DNA of 45,991 nt, taken from the NCBI RefSeq assembly GCF_001908205.1, contig NZ_LGHL01000113.1, forward strand, positions 1 to 45,991, in the 5' to 3' direction. This document shows positions 8,734 through 17,137 of the stretch, piece after piece. Origin of the DNA: Bradyrhizobium sp. NAS80.1. Its GTDB lineage: Bacteria; Pseudomonadota; Alphaproteobacteria; Rhizobiales; Xanthobacteraceae. Numbering within the stretch: the stretch's first letter is position 1; each line of letters begins with the position of its first letter. Below the pieces are notes generated by a model. The model made no database searches and was not told the DNA's origin. It saw nothing but the letters and a program-made list of their open reading frames with translations. A program made the position numbers and the translations under genes.

Positions 8734-9990
8734 ATGAGCGCAGAGCCGTTACTCGCCGATGCGCCCTGGCTGACCTCAGGCGGGACCGCGCGCGTCCTGC
8801 AATTGCTCAACACGGACGGCGAGGAGGCGCGGGTGGTCGGCGGCGCCGTGCGCAATGCACTTCTCGATCTCGTGCCCGGCGACATCGACATCGCGACCAC
8901 GGCGCTGCCGGAGGAGGTGATGCGGCGCGCCAAGAGCGCCGGCATCAAGAGTGTGCCGACCGGCGTCGACCACGGCACGGTCACGCTGGTCATCGACGGC
9001 CATCCCTACGAAGTCACGACACTGCGTGAGGACACCGAGACCTTCGGCCGCAAGGCCAAGGTCGCGTTCGGCCGCGATTGGGTGAAGGACGCCGAGCGGC
9101 GCGACTTCACCATGAACGGCTTGTCGGTCGATGCGGCGGGGGTCGTCTACGATTATGTCGGCGGGATCGCGGATGCCGCCGCGCGGCGCGTGCGCTTCAT
9201 CGGCGACGCCGACCAGCGCATCGCCGAGGATTATCTGCGAATCCTGCGCTTCTTCCGCATCCACGCCGCCTTCGGTGCCGGGATGCCCGACCGTGACGGC
9301 TATCTCGCCTGCATCCGGGGACGCGCGGGCCTTGCGAGCCTGTCGGCCGAGCGGGTTCGCATGGAAATGCTGAAGCTGTTGGTAGCCGGCGGTGCATCCG
9401 CAGCCGCGCTCGCCATGACCGAGGGCGGATTGCTGCAAGCGCTGATCGGCGGCGTTGCCTATACCGGGCCGCTGGCGACGATGATCGCGATCGAGCGCGA
9501 GCTCGGCCTGCCGGCAAGCAGCACGCGGCGCCTGGCGGCGTTGACGGTTGCCGTGACCGAAGATGCCAAGCGCGTCGCCGCGCGCTTGAGGCTCTCCAAT
9601 GCCGAAGCCAAGGCGCTGGATTCGATGGGGCACCGCTGGTGGCGCTTCGCCGCCACGGACGAGGCCCATGCGCGGCGGCTCCTCTATCGCCTTGGCGCGG
9701 AGCCCTATCACGATCGTGTGTTGCTGTCCTGGGCGCGGGCCGGTGGCGACGTCAGCTCTTCGCGATGGCGCACGCTCGCCGAACTGCCGCAGCGCTGGAC
9801 GGCGCCGAAATTTCCGCTTCGCGCCGCCGACTTCATTGCGCGCGGGATGGCGGAAGGCCCCGCGCTCGGACATGTGTTGACGCTCGCCGAGGACGCTTGG
9901 CTCGCGGCGGATTTTCCACTAGACGAGGCCACGCTCGCCTCCATCGCCGATCAAGCTGCGGCACGCGTCAGCCGCGATCAGAAAACGTGA
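8734..9990 (+). CDS. cca: CCA tRNA nucleotidyltransferase
   Basis: The 418-residue enzyme adds or repairs the 3' CCA end of tRNAs using CTP and ATP. The class II nucleotidyltransferase signature is present: VVGGAVRNALL (about 30-40) followed by PGDIDIATTA with the metal-binding aspartates. Next come the RRDFTMNGLSVD motif near 125-137 and ADQRIAEDYLRILRFFRIHA near 160-180, then the alpha-helical body and tail domains. A poly(A) polymerase role is less likely in this phylum. The start has GGACGG upstream. The stop overlaps the next gene's GTG start by 4 bp. Confidence 0.94.
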   Translation: MSAEPLLADAPWLTSGGTARVLQLLNTDGEEARVVGGAVRNALLDLVPGDIDIATTALPEEVMRRAKSAGIKSVPTGVDHGTVTLVIDGHPYEVTTLREDTETFGRKAKVAFGRDWVKDAERRDFTMNGLSVDAAGVVYDYVGGIADAAARRVRFIGDADQRIAEDYLRILRFFRIHAAFGAGMPDRDGYLACIRGRAGLASLSAERVRMEMLKLLVAGGASAAALAMTEGGLLQALIGGVAYTGPLATMIAIERELGLPASSTRRLAALTVAVTEDAKRVAARLRLSNAEAKALDSMGHRWWRFAATDEAHARRLLYRLGAEPYHDRVLLSWARAGGDVSSSRWRTLAELPQRWTAPKFPLRAADFIARGMAEGPALGHVLTLAEDAWLAADFPLDEATLASIADQAAARVSRDQKT

Positions 9991-10757
9991 CCATCGTCTC
10001 AGGCTTCGCCGACATCTCGATCTTTCAGCTCCTGCTGGTCGCGTTGATGGCGTTGTTTGCTTCGATCATCGGTGGTCTCGCCGGCTACGGCACCGGCGCG
10101 TTGATGCCGTTGGTGCTGGTGCCGCTCGTCGGCGCCGAGCCCGTGGTCCCGATCATCGCGATTTCCGCGATCTTCACCAATCTCAGCCGCGCGATCGCCT
10201 ATCTGCGCTATGCCGACCATCGCCGAGCGCTGATCGTGCTCGCCTGCGCGGCGCTGACGACCGCGCTCGGCGCCTACGGCTACACGCGCCTTACCAACGC
10301 CGGCGCGGCACTCGTGATCGGCACCATGCTGATCCTGAGCGTGCCGCTGCGCCGCGTGCTCCGCCGCCGCCAGGTCAAGATCGGGGACACCGGCCTGGCG
10401 GCAGGTTCGGTCGGTTACGGCGTGCTGGTCGGCGGCACGTCCGGCTCCGGCGTGATCCTGCTCTCGCTGCTGATGGCTGCGGGGCTCGAAGGCGCCGCGG
10501 TGATCGCGACCGATGCGATGATCTCGCTCGGCACGGGTCTGATCAAGATTTCCGTGTTCGGCCTCGCCGGTGCCGTCACCGCGCAGGTGCTCGCCTTTGC
10601 GCTTCTGATCGGAGCCATCGCCATTCCCGGCGCGTTCCTCGCAAAGGCCTTCGTCGAGCGGATGCCGCTGCACATCCACACCGCGATCCTCGACGTCGCG
10701 GTGATCACGGGCGGGCTGGTGATGATCTCGGCGGCGGCGCGGCAGCTCGTCGCGTAG
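9987..10757 (+). CDS. TauE/SafE family sulfite/anion exporter-like permease
   Basis: From the GTG at 9987 the protein has 256 residues and about seven or eight hydrophobic segments. It has the TauE/SafE pattern: an N-terminal GGLAGYGTGALMPLVLVPLVG loop and a repeated half (VGGTSGSGVILLSLLMAAGL). The family moves sulfite, sulfoacetate or other organosulfur anions, but the substrate cannot be read here. The frame is open far upstream inside cca; I chose the GTG because it lies in a GTGA overlap with the cca stop and directly precedes the first membrane segment. Confidence 0.88.
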   Translation: MTIVSGFADISIFQLLLVALMALFASIIGGLAGYGTGALMPLVLVPLVGAEPVVPIIAISAIFTNLSRAIAYLRYADHRRALIVLACAALTTALGAYGYTRLTNAGAALVIGTMLILSVPLRRVLRRRQVKIGDTGLAAGSVGYGVLVGGTSGSGVILLSLLMAAGLEGAAVIATDAMISLGTGLIKISVFGLAGAVTAQVLAFALLIGAIAIPGAFLAKAFVERMPLHIHTAILDVAVITGGLVMISAAARQLVA

Positions 10758-10983
10758 ACACGGCCCCGGCCCAGTTGGCATTCGCGCCCGGACCGCGGAT
10801 CGAACCTCGTGCTCAGAGACGCCGGCTTCCGAGCACAAACCGGAAGTCGCCCGGCCTGGCTGTCACCCGCGGTTTATGACCCGAAGCCGTCTTGGGCCTC
10901 GTATACGTGTTGCGTCGGCAGTGCCTGCGGCGACAAGAACTGATATCCTCGTCGCCCCCCCCGACCTTGTATGAGGTGACCGA

Positions 10984-11967
10984 ATGAGACGGCGGGAGTC
11001 CATTGCGCTTGTTGGCGGTGCGTCGGTGTCGTTCTCCGTGGGCGGGAGTGCTCAGGAAATACTAAGAGTCCCGCGCATAGGCGTTTTATGGATCGGTACG
11101 AAGACCACTGCAGCGATCTATCTTGACGCGCTCCGAAGGGGATTGCGGGACCTTGGCTATGAAGAGGACAGGAATCTCGAGATCGAGCAAAGGTACGCCG
11201 ACGGCAATGCGGAGCGACTCCCGATACTCGTCGGTGAGCTCATCGCCGCCAAAGTCAATGTCATCGTTACCGCCAGCATACCCTTTGCACTGGCCACGAT
11301 GAATGCAGCAGCTAACATACCGATCGTAGTGGCGGCTGCCGGCGACTTTGTAGGCAACGGCCTCGCGGCGAGCATGGAGCGTCCAGGCGGAACGATTACC
11401 GGTATCGATGAGGTCGTTCCTGGCCTAAGCGCCAAACGCCTCGAGCTTCTTATAGAGGCCGTCGGCGTTAAGTCACCGGTCGCCGTTCTCTCAAGCGCCA
11501 CCGGGCCAACGCACGCCAAACAAATGCAAGAGACAGAGGAGGTTGCACGCTCTCTCGGCGTGACACTCAAGACAGTGAGAATAGGGAATGCCAACGAAAT
11601 CGAACCCGCTTTTGAGGAGATGACTCGTGAACGAGCTACCGCATTGCTTGTCTTCTCTGGCGTATTGACCGCCATCCACAGCAGCACGATAGCGGGGCTT
11701 GCCGCAAAAAACCGACTACCCGGCATGTATTGGCACGTGCGGTTCGTTACCGATGGAGGTCTGATGTCTTACGGGCCAAATCTTCCGCGCATGTTTCGGC
11801 AATCCGCGGCGCTAGTAGACAGGATACTGAAAGGGGCAACGCCGGCTGACGTTCCGGTCGAGTACGCAACGGACTTCGAGTTGATCATCAATTTAACGGC
11901 GGCCAAAGCGCTCGGCCTCCAGATATCGCCGACGCTGCTCGCACGCGCCGACCGCGTGATCGACTAG
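10984..11967 (+). CDS. ABC transporter substrate-binding protein (PF04392 type), solitary
   Basis: The 327-residue protein belongs to the ABC_sub_bind family: IGVLWIG at the start of the mature part, FRRGL-like LRRGLRDLGYEEDRNLEIEQRYADG, and the C-terminal TDFELIINLTAAKALGLQISPTLL split across two lobes. The MRRRESIALVGG start is the usual Tat-like export signal of this family, here with a weak hydrophobic core. GAGGTGA lies just upstream of the ATG. No permease or ATPase gene is adjacent. Codons such as CTA, ATA and AGA are commoner than in the neighbouring genes, suggesting recent transfer. Ligand unknown. Confidence 0.88.
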   Translation: MRRRESIALVGGASVSFSVGGSAQEILRVPRIGVLWIGTKTTAAIYLDALRRGLRDLGYEEDRNLEIEQRYADGNAERLPILVGELIAAKVNVIVTASIPFALATMNAAANIPIVVAAAGDFVGNGLAASMERPGGTITGIDEVVPGLSAKRLELLIEAVGVKSPVAVLSSATGPTHAKQMQETEEVARSLGVTLKTVRIGNANEIEPAFEEMTRERATALLVFSGVLTAIHSSTIAGLAAKNRLPGMYWHVRFVTDGGLMSYGPNLPRMFRQSAALVDRILKGATPADVPVEYATDFELIINLTAAKALGLQISPTLLARADRVID

Positions 11968-11989
11968 AGAACCCTCTTTGCTGCGATTG

Positions 11990-12130
11990 CTCACAGCCGC
12001 TTATGGCCGCCCATAGCGGACATTGAGTCGGTCTTGATCGACGACTGCTTTTGACCCTTCGCGTCATTTGCTCCGCTGAGCGAAGCGGACATGATGAAGC
12101 ACGAGCCCGATGACAGGTTTCGCGAAGCTG
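11990..12130. repeat. degenerate dispersed intergenic repeat fragment
   Basis: The stretch around CGCTTATGGCC...GCGGACATTGAG (near 11999-12028) and the following CTTTTGACCC resembles a degenerate intergenic sequence family that I have seen many times in Bradyrhizobium genomes, where it gives rise to spurious short proteins. Another possible scrap is near 16129-16165. The identification is by recall of wording only. No gene is supported in 11968-12281. Confidence 0.4.
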
Positions 12131-12281
12131 ACGCGAACGCTGGGCACGCGAAACGGTGGACGCGGCTGACGAGCGAATGATACTCGTTTCCACTTTTTCC
12201 CTTTATTTCCACATGTGGCGCTTGCGCAACAGCCGCCGGCGACAACTTCAGTATCATGACCGCGCTGGGTTGGGGGCTCGT

Positions 12282-14510
12282 GTGCAAAAGCATTTTCTGT
12301 TTGCGTTCGCAGTTGCGGCGTTGAGTTCGGCCGGAAGCGCGTCAGTGCTGGCGGCGGATCAGTTGCCACCGGTCAAGGCACCGGTACTGCCGGAATGGAC
12401 CTGGGATGGCTTCTACCTCGGCGCCAACGCGGGCTATGCGTGGGCGCACGATCCGCTGCAGCGCCAACTGTTTTCCGGACAAAGCGACAGCCCGACCTTC
12501 GGTGACATCAATTCGCGGGGGGCGCTTGGCGGCTTTTACGCGGGGTTCAACAGGCAGAACGGCCGCTGGCTCTCCGGTCTCGAGCTCGACGTCTCCACCG
12601 GGATCCGTGGCTCGTCGACGGCTAGCGGCACGGGCCTGGCCGTGGGGCAGGCTCCTGGTACGGAGACCCTCTCGATCATCGACAAGCTCGACATGCTCGG
12701 CTCGGGCCGCGTGCGCCTCGGCTATCTGCCGCGGCCCGATTTGCTGCTCTATGCCACCGGCGGCCTTGCATGGAGCTCCGTCAGGCAGAGTGCGGACGAT
12801 AATTCGGTGTTCTTCCGAGGTGGAGGACAGATCACCCACTGGGAGGATTCGTCCTAGCGGTTCGGCTGGGTGGCGGGCGCCGGGGCGGAAATGCGCCTTG
12901 CAAACAGCAACTGGCTCGCGCGCCTCGAATACCTGCACTACGACTTCGTCGGCGCCTACTCCAACACGTCGACCGACATCACCAACGGCGTCCCGTTCAA
13001 CCAGGCTGGCGCGTCCGGTCCAATCACGCTTGACCTCGTCCGCGCCGGCGTGAGCTACAAGTTTGGCGGCGCATCCGCCCCGGTCGACTCCGGCCCCTCA
13101 GCCTGGGCCTCGCCATTGCCGGTCAAGGCCGCTGCCCGGACATCGCTGTGGAGCTGGACCGGTGCGCATGCCGGCTATGGCTGGGCGCACGACCCCTTCA
13201 GCGAGTTGGTCGGGAGCCCCGGGAGCAGCGGCCTGCTTCAGAACATCGACGGCAGGGGCGGCCTCGGTGGCTTCCCGGCCGGCGCCAACTGGCAGAGGGG
13301 AGCGCTGCTTGGCGGCCTGGAGATCGACCTATCGAGGACCGGCATCCGCGGCCAGACCAGCGCGACCGGCGCCTTGGTGCTCCCGCCCTTCACGGACATC
13401 ACAAGCATCACGTGGGGCGACAAGGTCGAAATGCTCGGATCGGCCCGGGCGCGGCTCGGCTATCTCGTTTCGCCGACGACGCTTCTCTACGGCACCGGCG
13501 GCCTGGCCTGGACCGAAGTCGATAGCACCCAGGCCAATGTCGACCACGTGACCTCGCCGGGTACCACGACCGTCTCGATCTTCAATTCTACAATGCCGCT
13601 TTGGCGGTTCGGCTGGGTTGCGGGTCTTGGCGCCGAGCAGCGGATCGGAGCCACGAACTGGATCGCGCGCCTCGAATATCTGCATTATGATTTCGGCTCG
13701 AATATCAGCACGTCTTTCAGTTCGACGACCGGTGGCGTGACCACGTTCGCCCCGGGCCTAACGAGCGGCCACCTGACCGTCGACGTCGTGCGCGCCGGAG
13801 CAAACTATATGTTCGGCAGTCCGGACGGCGCACCGGCGGCGCGCATCGACGAGGCGCGTCCGGTCCCGACGAGTTGGAACGGCTTCTATCTCGGCCTGCA
13901 TGGCGGCGGTGGCGTCGGCAACGATCCCTTCAGCCAGACGGGCGCCCTGCAGCTTCTGCGGCCCGACGTCCATTCCGCGGGCTGGCTCGCCGGCGGCCAG
14001 GCCGGCGCCAACTGGCAGACCGGCCGCTGGCTTGCCGGCATGGAAATCGACATCTCCGCTACCGGCATCAAGGGCTCCGGCACAAGCCCTGCGCTGGAGG
14101 TGTTCCCCGGACAGTTCAATTCGGAGACCACCGGTGACACGTTCAATCTCCTCGGCTCGGCCCGCGCGCGCCTCGGCTGGCTGTCGTTGCCGAACCTCCT
14201 CGTCTATGGCACGGGCGGCCTCGCCTGGGCACAGGTCACGCAGGAAACCATCCGACAATTCGCGAGCGGCGGCACCGTCACCACCGCCACGACGTCGCGG
14301 GTGGGTTGGCGGTGGGGCTGGGCCGCAGGGCTTGGCGCCGAGACGCGGATCGGTCAGAGCAACTGGCTCGGCCGCATCGAATACCTGCACTACGACTTCG
14401 GCACGACGCACGATCAGATCTTTGCCTTGAGCACGGGCGCATCGAGCTTCAGCGAGGGCCGCCTGACCAGCGATGTCTTGCGCGTCGGCTTAAGCTACCA
14501 GCTGAACTGA
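12282..14510 (+). pseudogene. three-barrel Omp31-like outer membrane protein gene with in-frame amber codon
   Basis: One reading frame runs from the GTG at 12282 to the TGA at 14508-14510 with a single TAG at 12855-12857. The product would have a signal peptide (FAFAVAALSSAGSASVLAA), the linker DQLPPVKAP, and three tandem Omp25/Omp31-type beta-barrel repeats of about 215-230 residues (12393-13069, 13140-13833, 13866-14507). Each repeat has a GFYLG-like start, LGSARARLGYL, LLYGTGGLAW, and the GWVAGLGAE...NW.ARLEYLHYDF block. The amber codon is at the Trp position that is TGG in the other two repeats (13602, 14307); CGG follows in all three. Either a single G-to-A nonsense change or a sequence error explains this. 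Translation stopping there would give 191 residues with an incomplete first barrel. Such porins normally have one barrel, so the triple form is unusual. Confidence 0.8.
12870..14510 (+). CDS. open downstream part of the interrupted outer membrane protein (end of barrel 1, barrels 2 and 3)
   Basis: This is the frame downstream of the amber codon, up to 546 residues from a GTG at 12870. It holds the last strands of barrel 1 (LEYLHYDF...DLVRAGVSYKFGG), all of barrel 2 and all of barrel 3, ending in LRVGLSYQLN, a typical outer membrane C-terminus. It has no signal peptide and no clear ribosome binding site, so if the amber codon is real this part is unlikely to reach the outer membrane. It is listed separately because gene callers will report it as its own gene. 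Confidence 0.6.
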   Translation: MAGAGAEMRLANSNWLARLEYLHYDFVGAYSNTSTDITNGVPFNQAGASGPITLDLVRAGVSYKFGGASAPVDSGPSAWASPLPVKAAARTSLWSWTGAHAGYGWAHDPFSELVGSPGSSGLLQNIDGRGGLGGFPAGANWQRGALLGGLEIDLSRTGIRGQTSATGALVLPPFTDITSITWGDKVEMLGSARARLGYLVSPTTLLYGTGGLAWTEVDSTQANVDHVTSPGTTTVSIFNSTMPLWRFGWVAGLGAEQRIGATNWIARLEYLHYDFGSNISTSFSSTTGGVTTFAPGLTSGHLTVDVVRAGANYMFGSPDGAPAARIDEARPVPTSWNGFYLGLHGGGGVGNDPFSQTGALQLLRPDVHSAGWLAGGQAGANWQTGRWLAGMEIDISATGIKGSGTSPALEVFPGQFNSETTGDTFNLLGSARARLGWLSLPNLLVYGTGGLAWAQVTQETIRQFASGGTVTTATTSRVGWRWGWAAGLGAETRIGQSNWLGRIEYLHYDFGTTHDQIFALSTGASSFSEGRLTSDVLRVGLSYQLN

Positions 14511-14889
14511 GGCGGGCCAGGATTTTCGCTTCTGGCCGATTTTGTTGCAAAATTCGGTTGAGTGAGGCCTCGAACGATCCCATCGCCTACTTACTGAGCT
14601 ATCTGCGCTTGGTCCGTTTCTTGGGGCCGAGCGGACGATCACGCTGCCGCTCTATTTCTCTTCCTTCCCGGTCCCGCGCGTCACGATTTTAGGTGGGGCA
14701 TCCGGTAGCGGTCTCCAGAGCCTTCGCCCCATCCCACCGCACGCGCTTCCAGACTTCGCGCCCGTTAAGGAACTGGTTACTAGTCACTGTCACCATTTAC
14801 ATACTAGGTCGCCATAAGCGGCAGCGCATTCTGAGAACGGCTTAATATTTCGACACGCCCGGTTGGCAGTCTCTTTCAGGAGAGGCCGA
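14511..14889. other. intergenic, no gene recognised
   Basis: This 379-bp stretch has no credible coding frame on either strand. It is less GC-rich than the flanks. The last 20 bp contain AGGAGAGG, the ribosome binding site of the next small gene. I see no hairpin with a T run after the outer membrane protein gene. Confidence 0.5.
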
Positions 14890-15024
14890 ATGTTGAAGGG
14901 CTTCACAGTGGCAGTTGTGGCGCTGATCAGCACAGCGCAGCTGGATCTATACCTAACCGACGGTCGGTATACCGACGCGGCCATGGCTATGCTGCGGCAG
15001 ATCAGGCACGCGTTTGGATTTTGA
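14890..15024 (+). CDS. small conserved hypothetical protein, 44 residues
   Basis: ATG at 14890 follows AGGAGAGG with 5-bp spacing. The product starts MLKGFTVAVVALISTAQLD, a hydrophobic N-terminal segment, then has LTDGRYTDAAMAMLRQIRHAFGF. I recognise the style of this peptide (a TAQ.D.Y.TDGRYTDAA..MLRQI..SFGF pattern) from many short Bradyrhizobium proteins, but cannot verify it here. It is probably membrane-inserted or exported. The stop lies 22 bp before the ATG of the next small gene. Function unknown. Confidence 0.75.
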   Translation: MLKGFTVAVVALISTAQLDLYLTDGRYTDAAMAMLRQIRHAFGF

Positions 15025-15046
15025 GATACCAACTTTGAGGCGGGCG

Positions 15047-15262
15047 ATGGAAGGCATCTCATGGGCCGATCTCGACGCGGATGAGCAACGCGCCATTGGA
15101 ATACTGGGAGCCGGGCTTTCTATCGAGCTGTGTGACCCCATTGCTCTCCTGACATTAAAGCGGCGCGGGCTGATCGTAGGCTCACATCTGACGGCTGCCG
15201 CGCACGAGTTGCGGAGGGGCGTTGTTTTAGACAAGCTCGCGGTGCGTGATTGCGTGACGTAA
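15047..15262 (+). CDS. small hypothetical protein, 71 residues
   Basis: From the ATG at 15047 (TTGAGG upstream) the product reads MEGISWADLDADEQRAI and continues with ALLTLKRRGLI. The helix-rich layout, an N-terminal W-x-D-L-x-x-x-E-Q motif and a LxxRGLI element recall small winged-helix-like proteins, but no clear DNA-binding motif is visible. A TTG at 15014 would give 82 residues and overlap the preceding gene by 11 bp. Function unknown. Confidence 0.65.
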   Translation: MEGISWADLDADEQRAIGILGAGLSIELCDPIALLTLKRRGLIVGSHLTAAAHELRRGVVLDKLAVRDCVT

Positions 15263-15327
15263 CCAAGCGTACGCCGCGAACAGACGGTCGAAAGTCGTTG
15301 CCGACGACGAGCGTGATGAGGGATCGC

Positions 15328-15720
15328 TTAGTTACGAGTATCGATCAATCGCGCGCCTTGTGGACTGGAGATCCTGGCACGCCATAGCTGTTCAAAAGTG
15401 TCAAATTCTTTCAGCGCCAACGCTTGTGCATCTAATGCAATGCCGGGCTTGCCGGCGATGACAACACCTGTGGCTGCTTCGCGAGAACCGGGTTCGGGAG
15501 GCGCCTCTGTAGGCCACTCCAGCAGTGATTTCGAAAGCATGGGCTTGCCCGCGTACCAGCATTTTCGTCCGTCGATGAGACGATAGGACCACCACTGCCC
15601 TTGCGGATTTGCCGGCATTGCCGCGGCGCATCGTTGTTTAGCGTGCCCGCTTGCCATTTCGAGCGACGAGAGCGCGGCGGTGCAAACGGCGAAAGTGAAC
15701 GATCGAAGCGGCTTGCCCAT
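15328..15720 (-). CDS. exported hypothetical protein
   Basis: This is a 130-residue protein from the ATG at 15720, with a short hydrophobic N-terminus (FTFAVCTAALSSLEMASGHA) that looks like a signal peptide. The core PANPQGQWWSYRLIDGRKCWYAGKP carries a Cys and several Trp residues, a pattern I recognise from many Bradyrhizobium hypotheticals with the wording GHWSYRLIDGRKCWYEGK. The C-terminal ~60 residues are polar. A TTG at 15732 overlaps the preceding small gene's stop in a TTGA. The two genes probably form one transcript. Function unknown. Confidence 0.75.
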   Translation of the reverse strand: MGKPLRSFTFAVCTAALSSLEMASGHAKQRCAAAMPANPQGQWWSYRLIDGRKCWYAGKPMLSKSLLEWPTEAPPEPGSREAATGVVIAGKPGIALDAQALALKEFDTFEQLWRARISSPQGARLIDTRN

Positions 15721-15728
15721 GAGCGCGC

Positions 15729-15902
15729 TCAATTGCTTTGTTGCTGCAATCGACCTACAGCAACGATCAAGGCGGGGCGCTCGAGAACTTCCACCAACTT
15801 TTCAAGGACAAGCGCATTGTCCTTGGGATAGGGCTGAAGGTATTCTTCTAATAAGAGTTGCGCTTCGCTAATCGCTTGCAGGGCCAATTGCTGATCGGTC
15901 AT
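15729..15902 (-). CDS. small hypothetical protein, 57 residues
   Basis: The reading frame starts at the ATG at 15902 and ends with TGA at 15729-15731, just before the exported protein gene. The product begins MTDQQLALQAISEAQLLLEE and continues with YLQPYPKDNALVLEKLVEVL. It is acidic and strongly helical in pattern, with no membrane segment. Evidence is the balanced composition, the spacing with the next gene, and absence of a better frame. I recognise no family; it might be a small partner of the exported protein. Confidence 0.65.
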   Translation of the reverse strand: MTDQQLALQAISEAQLLLEEYLQPYPKDNALVLEKLVEVLERPALIVAVGRLQQQSN

Positions 15903-16273
15903 GGCTGCTTACTCATCGATGAGATGCGCCGGCGGAGCTAGCGAAGGGAGAGATCAAGTCAGCTTTGCGGAACATCCGCGCTATTCTTTTCACTTTTTGT
16001 TTCAAGCTCTGGCTTGCCACGGCGGCAGTGGCACGGCGCGGGCTCGATCAGTGTGGACAAACGTCCACGCAAAAGCTGCAAGCGGAGGGATCGCTATGAC
16101 CGAGTATTTTTCGGCTACTGCCCAGACCGCCGCTTTTGACCCCGTTGCAGACCTCTCCTACAGGCCCAGCTCAAGCCAGTGGCTGCTGGCGTGCTAGTCA
16201 GAGACCTTCGCTGCCAGGCCGCTTCGGTTAGCGGGCGTGACGCTAGCTTGCGACACAGCGTCGATTGAAAAAT
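15903..16273. other. intergenic, repeat debris, no gene supported
   Basis: An open plus-strand frame at 15901-16197 has unconvincing composition and no family resemblance. Around 16129-16165, CCGCTTTTGACCCCGTTGCAGACC recalls in part the degenerate intergenic repeat also seen near 12000. There is no ATPase gene here to complete the adjacent ABC transporter. Confidence 0.5.
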
Positions 16274-17137
16274 TTAACCCTTCACCGCGCCCGCGGTCAG
16301 CCCATGTATCAAGTGTCGCTGCAAGAAGCTGAACAGCACTGCCACGGGGACGGTGCTCAGAATGACGCCGGCCGAGAGCTGACCCCATTGCACCTCATAC
16401 TGGCCGACCATATAGAGCAACCCGGCTGAGAGCGTGCGCATGCTGGTCTCGGTCGTGAACGATATCGCGAACAAGAGCTCGCTCCAGGATACGACGAAAG
16501 CGAAAATGGCAGTGGCGGCGATGCCAGGAGCCGCGAGCGGCAGCACGATGCGGCAAAGCGCACCGAAATGGTTGCAGCCGTCGATCATCGCGCTCTCTTC
16601 GAGGTCGCGTGGTATGGAGCTGAAATAGCCGACCATCATCCAGACCGTGAACGGCACGGTGAATGAAAAATTCGAATAGATCAGCGCCTGATAGGTGTCG
16701 ATCAGGCCGAGCGCGCGCCATTGAGTGAGTAACGGCGCGATCAAGAGAACGCTCGGAAACATCTGCGTGGCTAGAAAGATGAGCAGCAGCGCATCTCGTC
16801 CTGCGAAGCGAAAGCGGGCAATCGCGTAGCCGGCCAGCACCGATACCATGGTGGTCGCGACCATTGTGACCGAGCACACCCACAGGCTATTGAGAAAGAA
16901 GCGGCTGAACGGGGTGACCGGCGAGGTCCAGGCATCGATATAATTCTCGAAGGTGGGATGGACCGGCAGATACTGCAGCGGTGTCGCGTAAAGCTCCTGC
17001 CGATCCTTGAGGGATGTGAGGAACATCCAGATGAACGGCCCGAGGGCAAAGGCGGTTAGTAGCGCAAGACCGATCCAGACCATCGGACCGCTCAACAATC
17101 GCTCGGCAAGGTCTTTCGGGGCAGCGCGACGCGTCAT
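16274..17137 (-). CDS. carbohydrate ABC transporter permease (MalG/UgpE type)
   Basis: From the ATG at 17137 the protein has 287 residues and six membrane segments. The cytoplasmic EAA loop reads LEESAMIDGCNHFGALCRIVLPL, which should contact the ATPase. The N-terminal WMFLTSLKD and ENYIDAW elements are typical of the MalG family (binding-protein-dependent transport, CUT1 class). The start overlaps the stop of the other permease gene by 4 bp (ATGA). It is the last gene of the binding protein-permease-permease operon; no ATP-binding gene follows. Confidence 0.92.
   Translation of the reverse strand: MTRRAAPKDLAERLLSGPMVWIGLALLTAFALGPFIWMFLTSLKDRQELYATPLQYLPVHPTFENYIDAWTSPVTPFSRFFLNSLWVCSVTMVATTMVSVLAGYAIARFRFAGRDALLLIFLATQMFPSVLLIAPLLTQWRALGLIDTYQALIYSNFSFTVPFTVWMMVGYFSSIPRDLEESAMIDGCNHFGALCRIVLPLAAPGIAATAIFAFVVSWSELLFAISFTTETSMRTLSAGLLYMVGQYEVQWGQLSAGVILSTVPVAVLFSFLQRHLIHGLTAGAVKG

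Noticed and set aside
11991..12369. Minus-strand small proteins ending MSAMGGHKRL and similar
   Set aside because: They are typical spurious products of a degenerate dispersed repeat family.
15901..16197. Possible 98-residue plus-strand gene
   Set aside because: No ribosome binding site, mixed composition, partly repeat debris and antisense to the start of the 57-residue gene.
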